Part shown: positions 60,405-64,000 of the stretch, piece after piece
Layout of the letters: the number at the start of each line of letters is the position of its first letter
Position numbering within the stretch: position 1 is the stretch's first letter
NCBI RefSeq assembly: GCF_019711635.1
Contig: NZ_JAIGNT010000001.1
Location: 124,001-188,000 of the forward strand
DNA length: 64,000 nucleotides
Origin: Qipengyuania huizhouensis
GTDB lineage: Bacteria; Pseudomonadota; Alphaproteobacteria; Sphingomonadales; Sphingomonadaceae
Reading direction: 5' to 3'
Notes under the pieces: model-generated
What the model was told of the DNA's origin: nothing
What the model saw: only the letters and a program-made list of their open reading frames with translations
Database searches by the model: none
Program-made: the position numbers and the translations under genes

Positions 60405-60743
60405 ATGAACTCACCCGCTACCATTCCGCTTCGCGACCGGTTGCTTGCAGCTGCCGGTGCTTGGACCGCCTCTACTGGTCGGTCTTCTGGTGCACTCTCC
60501 GCTCGTGTCATGGACGATGGTAAGACGCTTGATCGTCTGGCTGAAGACCCCGGCCGGGCAGTCTACGATACGACCATCTCGAAGTTCGCGAAATTTTTGG
60601 TCGATCCGGAAAACTGGCCGGAAGGCGAGGTTGCTGATGAGGCGAAGGCGCTGGCTCATGTGGTCGGTGTTAGCGCGCCCGCCCCTGCCCTGTCTGCTGG
60701 ACAGACGGACAATGCGTCCAGCGCGCAGGAGAAGGCGGCATGA
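60405..60743 (+). CDS. Cro-like phage regulator (first rightward gene)
   Basis: 112 aa. Segment PLRDRLLAAAGAWTASTGRSSGALSARVMDDGKTLDRLAEDP has helical segments compatible with a Cro-like HTH; the rest is acidic and helical (TTISKFAKFLVDPENWPEGEVADEAKALAHVV). Located where cro lies in lambdoid phages. The predicted +1 of the rightward promoter falls at or within a few bases of this ATG, so its mRNA may be leaderless; ATG at 60396 is inside the -10 and less likely. ATG overlap at its 3' end is described under the antisense pair. Confidence 0.65.
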   Translation: MNSPATIPLRDRLLAAAGAWTASTGRSSGALSARVMDDGKTLDRLAEDPGRAVYDTTISKFAKFLVDPENWPEGEVADEAKALAHVVGVSAPAPALSAGQTDNASSAQEKAA

Positions 60744-60790
60744 GCGCGCTTACCAACCTCGGCGCGGCAGAGCCCTTCAAGCTCGACCGG

Positions 60791-61006
60791 CTATTTGTCT
60801 TCCCGAGCCTTTCTGGCAACCATCTCGTCGGCGACGGTGCGAAGATGGTCAGCGACGGCTACGAAGTGCTCGACGCGGTAGTAAAGGCGCAATTCTCGCG
60901 CTCCCTCGGCTTCATCCAGCTTGATGCAGACAAACTCGGCACCGGTGTCGTCGAAGAAGGTGCCGACTTCCAGCGCTCCCTCGTGGCTGAATTCGATGAT
61001 TTCCAT
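60791..61006 (-). CDS. Small phage protein on the opposite strand
   Basis: 71 aa: MEIIEFSHEGALEVGTFFDD, TGAEFVCIKLDEAEGAREL, YYRVEHFVAVADHLRTVADE. Reads like a compact alpha/beta protein; GGAAGAGGGAG precedes the ATG on the minus strand. It lies exactly antisense, codon against codon, to a 113-codon plus-strand frame (60740-61081) that has four-base overlaps with both rightward neighbours. I prefer the minus protein on sequence quality but the choice is open. Confidence 0.45.
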   Translation of the reverse strand: MEIIEFSHEGALEVGTFFDDTGAEFVCIKLDEAEGARELRLYYRVEHFVAVADHLRTVADEMVARKAREDK

Positions 61007-61077
61007 GACACTCCCTCTTCCGCTGAATCGCTGCGTAACCGAGCAGTTCGAGATTCCCAAGGCGCCGGAGATCACAC

Positions 61078-61575
61078 ATGAGCGCTTTCGCACGAATCAA
61101 GCGCGCAGTGCGTCAGGCCATCTCGGCATGCGGTGGCATCGATGGTGCCGCAGCAACGATTGAGAAGAGCCGCAGCCTGGTGGGCAGCTGGCACAACCCG
61201 AACCAGCACGATCTGCCGACGCTGGCCGATGCCCATGCGATCGACGAGATCGCGGTGATCGAAGGCAGGCGGCCCGAGATCGTCAGCGCGATGGCGCGCG
61301 AGCTGGGCGGGGTCTATCTGCAGCTGCCGCAGGTCACCGGCAATGGCGAGACGCTGGCGCTACGCGTGTGCGAACTGGCCAAGGAGCTTGGCGATGTGTC
61401 CGCCCGCGTGGGCGAGGCGGTTGCCGACGGGGCAGTCACTCCGCGTGAAGCCGCCAGCGTCGAGACCGAAGTCGACGACCTGATCGAACGTGCCGTCATG
61501 TTGCGCGCCGAGCTGCAGAAGCTGCAGGGCGATGCGGTTGTGTCGATCGGCATCGGCAAGCGGGACGTGCACTGA
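61078..61575 (+). CDS. CII/CP76-like phage regulatory protein
   Basis: 165 aa. N-terminal HTH-like RRAISACGGIDGAAATIEKSRSLVGSWHNPNQHDLPTLADAHAIDEIAVIEGRRPEIVSAMARELG resembles CII/CP76-type regulators in which a short HTH chooses DNA. The C-terminal half is a long helix with heptads (LRVCELAKELGDVSARVGEAVADGAVTPREAASVETEVDDLIERAVMLRAELQKLQ), probably a coiled coil for oligomerisation. Fourth rightward gene position; probably decides lysogeny or early gene expression. Ribosome site GGAG nine bases ahead. Confidence 0.65.
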   Translation: MSAFARIKRAVRQAISACGGIDGAAATIEKSRSLVGSWHNPNQHDLPTLADAHAIDEIAVIEGRRPEIVSAMARELGGVYLQLPQVTGNGETLALRVCELAKELGDVSARVGEAVADGAVTPREAASVETEVDDLIERAVMLRAELQKLQGDAVVSIGIGKRDVH

Positions 61576-61576
61576 G

Positions 61577-62161
61577 ATGGGCGCGGGAGTTGCCCATGCG
61601 GACACGGCGGGGTTCCGGATCGGGCCGCTGACGACCTATGCCGACTGCGCGGCGATGACCGACTGGGCCAATCGCGCGCAACCGGGCGACGAGATGATCT
61701 ATGCAACCGGACCCGTGCTTGGCGACCATGCCGCGGCGCGTTCGGCGCGGTCGATGGCCGAGCGGGGGCTAGTCGAGTTGTTCCAGCGCCGCTCGGGGCG
61801 GGCGAACTGCTTCGATTACTGCGCCAGACGTTTGCGTCCTACCGCTTCTCTGCTTGAGGACGGGGAGAACCCTTCGAGCGCAACCTCTCTTCCGGACCCC
61901 CTCACGCTGCCGCTCGACGAAGCGCGGGTTTACCAATGCGTGGCGCAGGCCGCGCATGCGGGCGAGGCATGCCCCAGCCTCGCCCGCCTTGCCACCCGGT
62001 GCCATCTCGAAAGCCGGTTCCGCGCGAAATACCTGCTCGGCCGCCTTTGCGAGCTCGGACTGCTGACCAAGCATGACCGTAGCGCCGATGCGCGCCGCGA
62101 TGCGCCGATGGTCTTCACTGTCGCGCTGCTCGCAAAAACTACCAGGGGGGAGACAGGATGA
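61577..62161 (+). CDS. Winged-helix-like phage protein
   Basis: 194 aa. Two helix-turn-wing-like segments: DHAAARSARSMAERGLVELFQRRSGRANCFDYCARR (about 50-85) and ARVYQCVAQAAHAGEACPSLARLATRCHLESRFRAKYLLGRLCELGLLTKHD (about 117-170). Such double winged helices occur in phage replication or regulatory proteins. ATG at 61577, one base after the previous stop; a longer frame to 61490 overlaps the CII-like gene. Not assigned to a family. Confidence 0.65.
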   Translation: MGAGVAHADTAGFRIGPLTTYADCAAMTDWANRAQPGDEMIYATGPVLGDHAAARSARSMAERGLVELFQRRSGRANCFDYCARRLRPTASLLEDGENPSSATSLPDPLTLPLDEARVYQCVAQAAHAGEACPSLARLATRCHLESRFRAKYLLGRLCELGLLTKHDRSADARRDAPMVFTVALLAKTTRGETG

Positions 62162-62481
62162 GCGGATCAGGACTTCTTCCAGCGATCCCGCCCGGGATAG
62201 CGCTGCGTCTTTCCGCCGAAGTTTCCGACTTTGCCGAGGGCGAGGCGGTGAGTGAGACGGTGGGTCGACGCACCGAGCGTGCCGACACGCTTTGCTACCT
62301 TGCCCGCAAACGCGACAATGCGCTCCGCATCGCCTCGCGCAGTCCCGACCAGGAAGAGCATGCGCGATCCACCGCGCGCGCCATGTCGGTTGCGATCGAC
62401 GATCTTTCGGGCGGGCTTCACGAAGGTGAGAGCCTCGTCAGTGCTAGGCCAAGCGCCTGCGGCTTGGAAAAGGTCGCGTGA
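62158..62481 (+). CDS. Phage protein of unknown function
   Basis: 107 aa, ATGA overlaps on both sides. Soluble, helical: RTERADTLCYLARKRDNALRIASRSPDQEEHARSTARAMSVAIDDLSGGLHEGE. No motif recognised. The operon position between the winged-helix and methyltransferase genes suggests an early-function accessory. Confidence 0.6.
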   Translation: MSGSGLLPAIPPGIALRLSAEVSDFAEGEAVSETVGRRTERADTLCYLARKRDNALRIASRSPDQEEHARSTARAMSVAIDDLSGGLHEGESLVSARPSACGLEKVA

Positions 62482-63107
62482 TGCAGAACCGTTCCTCCGC
62501 AGTCATGCAGCAGCGCAGCGAGCCGCACACTTCGCTCGACGACTTCCCCACCCCGCCTTGGGCCACTCGCGCGCTTTGCGAATGGCTGAAGTCGCGCGGG
62601 GAAGATATCGAAGAATTCACGGTGCGGGAGCCCGCTGCCAATCGAGGTCACATGGTGGCACCGCTGCGGGAATATTTTCACCGTGTCGAGGCCAGCGATA
62701 TCCACGACTATGGCGTCGGTTTTCCGGTGCGAGACTACCTGTTCGGAGACAGCGAGCCGGTCCATTACACGATCACGAACCCGCCCTTCCGTCTGGCTGA
62801 AGAGTTCATCGCGAAGGCTGCTCGCACCAGCGAATTCGGCTTCGCGATGATCGTCCGCGCCGCGTTCCTCGAATCGGTCGGACGGTATCAGCGTCTGTTT
62901 GCGGTCAATCCACCGTCTCACGTCCTGCAATTCACCGAGCGAGTGGTGATCCACAAGGGCAAACTCTCCGAAGCCGGTACGACTGCGACCGCCTACGCAT
63001 GGCTCGTATGGCTGGGCGATCGTGACGACTGCGACACTACGCTCGAATGGCTCGCTCCGTGTCGCAAGCGACTCGAACGGGCGTCGGATTACGAGTTCGC
63101 GGCATGA
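62478..63107 (+). CDS. Phage N6-adenine-type DNA methyltransferase
   Basis: 209 aa. SAM motif I is probably EPAANRGHM (about 50), motif IV YTITNPPFRLAEEFI (NPPF, catalytic, about 95). This is the DNA adenine or 4mC methyltransferase order. Short length fits phage orphan methyltransferases that guard against restriction. ATGA overlap with the upstream gene and with the DnaA-like gene downstream. With the cytosine methyltransferase at 55935 this phage encodes two different base modifications. Confidence 0.8.
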   Translation: MMQNRSSAVMQQRSEPHTSLDDFPTPPWATRALCEWLKSRGEDIEEFTVREPAANRGHMVAPLREYFHRVEASDIHDYGVGFPVRDYLFGDSEPVHYTITNPPFRLAEEFIAKAARTSEFGFAMIVRAAFLESVGRYQRLFAVNPPSHVLQFTERVVIHKGKLSEAGTTATAYAWLVWLGDRDDCDTTLEWLAPCRKRLERASDYEFAA

Positions 63108-63748
63108 GCTGCTGTGCCATTCCTGTCGGAGCCACGCGTTTTCTTCGAGATGCGGCGGCGCGAATGTTCGACGTCGAACCGCATCTTCTGCCGGGCCGCA
63201 GCAGAAAGAAAGAGGTCGTGCGCGCTCGCGATGCAGCAATCTGGTCGATGAAAATGCGCTGGCCGGAAATGAGCTATCCGCAGATCGGCCATCGGTTCGG
63301 CGGAAGGGATCATTCGACGATCATCCACTCGAAGAAAAAGATCGATGACGCCCGCAAGAGATGCCCCGAAATGCGCCGCGCGACCGACCTTCTCGTCACA
63401 ATGCCCCTTGGTAAGTCGACGGCGGTGCCTGCAGATTTGCTCGAACGGCTCGCCAAGCGGGCCGAGGAGGATCGCCTGCGCCGCGAGAAGCCGTCAACCG
63501 AGTTTAAGGCACGGCAAAAGCAGATCGATGCCGAAATTCGCGAATATGCAGATCCAAAGATTTCTACACTCAAGCTGCAGCTGCGCGGTGAGGCAGGTTG
63601 TCCAAGCCTTGCCGCGGAAGAGATTGAGACGAGACGTCAGGCCGTGATCCGCGAGCGGAAGGCACGGGAAGCGGGCCTGCTCGCCCAGGAACAGCAGCGA
63701 TATGGCCTGCGCCGCCGAGCCAAACCACTTTCGGAGATGGTCCTTTGA
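63104..63748 (+). CDS. Phage protein with DnaA domain IV-like DNA-binding motif
   Basis: 214 aa. Segment RARDAAIWSMKMRWPEMSYPQIGHRFGGRDHSTIIHSKKKI (about 40-80) is the DnaA signature, including GGRDHST that contacts the DnaA box. No AAA+ domain or Walker motifs are present. The C-terminal 120 residues are charged helices (RLAKRAEEDRLRREKPSTEFKARQKQIDAEIREYAD). It could bind DnaA boxes to open the phage origin or interfere with host DnaA. ATGA start overlap at 63104. Confidence 0.8.
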   Translation: MSCCAIPVGATRFLRDAAARMFDVEPHLLPGRSRKKEVVRARDAAIWSMKMRWPEMSYPQIGHRFGGRDHSTIIHSKKKIDDARKRCPEMRRATDLLVTMPLGKSTAVPADLLERLAKRAEEDRLRREKPSTEFKARQKQIDAEIREYADPKISTLKLQLRGEAGCPSLAAEEIETRRQAVIRERKAREAGLLAQEQQRYGLRRRAKPLSEMVL

Positions 63749-63954
63749 GCGGGCGCTGGCTGAAATACGCGAGCCGGAAGCCGCGCAATGGGCCGAGCGT
63801 GGCCGAGCGGCAGATGGCGATGATTCATGCGCGCCCGGTGTCGCTGCCTGAGGGCTCAGATCCAGAACTGGCGGTGATTATCGGCGTCGACTTGGCGAAG
63901 CCGGGAACCGATCGGACCGTCTGGACTGTCATCGCGGGGGAGATCGGGAAATGA
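63745..63954 (+). CDS. Small phage protein
   Basis: 69 aa starting with TTG overlapping the previous stop (TTGA). The segment ELAVIIGVDLAKPGTDRTVWTVI resembles a nuclease beta-strand with Asp (as in terminase or RNase H folds) but is too short for assignment. The next gene begins with ATG overlapping its stop, showing operon continuation. Confidence 0.6.
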   Translation: MSGRWLKYASRKPRNGPSVAERQMAMIHARPVSLPEGSDPELAVIIGVDLAKPGTDRTVWTVIAGEIGK

Positions 63955-64000
63955 GCGCGTTGGCGTATCTGGAATCCGCGCTGGCGGGCGATCGAGCAGA
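63951..64000 (+). CDS. Start of a further phage gene (truncated by window end)
   Basis: First 16 codons only (MSALAYLESALAGDRA). ATGA overlap with the upstream gene. Nothing more can be said. Confidence 0.5.
   Translation, partial: MSALAYLESALAGDRA

Larger units (their letters stand above)
54519..64000. mobile_element. Integrated temperate phage (left end; continues beyond window)
   Basis: Begins at the 3' end of tRNA-Val with a tyrosine integrase. The genes then show phage order: Xis-like, cytosine methyltransferase, small leftward genes, lysogeny region with S24 repressor and repeated operators, and a rightward operon of regulators, methyltransferase and DnaA-like gene with almost all genes joined by 4-base overlaps. 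No structural genes lie inside the window, so an island cannot be fully excluded, although the 63745 and 63951 genes may begin the terminase region. Confidence 0.85.

Noticed and set aside
60740..61081. 113-codon plus-strand frame with four-base overlaps to both neighbours
   Set aside because: Kept out of the gene list because the antisense minus frame has the better ribosome site and sequence. The overlaps make this the closest call in the window; discussed as a finding.

Overview
The window looks like the chromosome of a marine sphingomonad alphaproteobacterium, most likely of the Erythrobacter/Qipengyuania group. This rests on high GC with GC-rich third codon positions, a ChpT phosphotransferase (CckA-CtrA relay), an ATP12-type F1 assembly chaperone, a TIGR02186/TauE pair, a DUF3297 gene, a TonB-dependent receptor and a torF-like porin. 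The genus is inference; no rRNA or marker gene settles it.

Bases 1-54,518 are ordinary core chromosome. In order: gatA (cut by the window edge)-gatC; a DUF4153 membrane protein; an FKBP isomerase and rpsU; a tightly overlapping crcB-rluC-HAD-small membrane protein-ATP12 operon; an mlaE-mlaF-mlaD-lipoprotein lipid transport operon; valS; queE; a HerA-like ATPase; a TIGR02186/TauE pair; nhaA; a glyoxalase; a porin; a phosphoesterase-ugd pair; RNase P RNA; amidase-chpT; a JAMM protein; a GIY-YIG/RluD fusion; rpoH; mtgA; a CDF-ECF sigma-anti-sigma-fasciclin block; clpX and clpP; a TonB receptor-secreted amidase-antiporter set; trigger factor; tRNA-Leu; small acidic proteins; der; bfd/bfr; DUF418; a ParA-RHH-SPOR lipoprotein module; pyrB with an apparently catalytically dead pyrC; and sppA.

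Bases 54,519-64,000 are the left end of an integrated temperate phage or phage-like island inserted at the 3' end of tRNA-Val(CAC). Its integrase faces the tRNA. A leftward operon (two small unknown genes, a small membrane protein, a cytosine-5 methyltransferase, an Xis-like gene, integrase) and a rightward operon (Cro/CII-like regulators, winged-helix protein, N6-adenine-type methyltransferase, DnaA-domain-IV protein) diverge around an S24-type self-cleaving repressor. At least five copies of a palindrome close to TGCGGGATATRTCCCGCA lie at the leftward promoter, at the rightward promoter, before the repressor and before an exonuclease-BRCT gene. This is a readable immunity circuit. The right end of the element lies outside the window.

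The most unusual non-phage feature is a roughly 400-bp unit at 26,077-26,485: a GIY-YIG nuclease reading frame bounded by copies of a CTGAGCTTGTCGAAG palindromic repeat. It abuts a JAMM gene that now starts with TTG, and is fused in frame, through the repeats, to the pseudouridine synthase RluD. It looks like a small mobile cassette that landed between two genes and altered both. Other points are a hairpin hiding the DUF4153 ribosome site, a palindrome in rnpB, a histone-H1-like tail on trigger factor, a paired operator at the bfd promoter, and a possible CtrA box before the ParA module.
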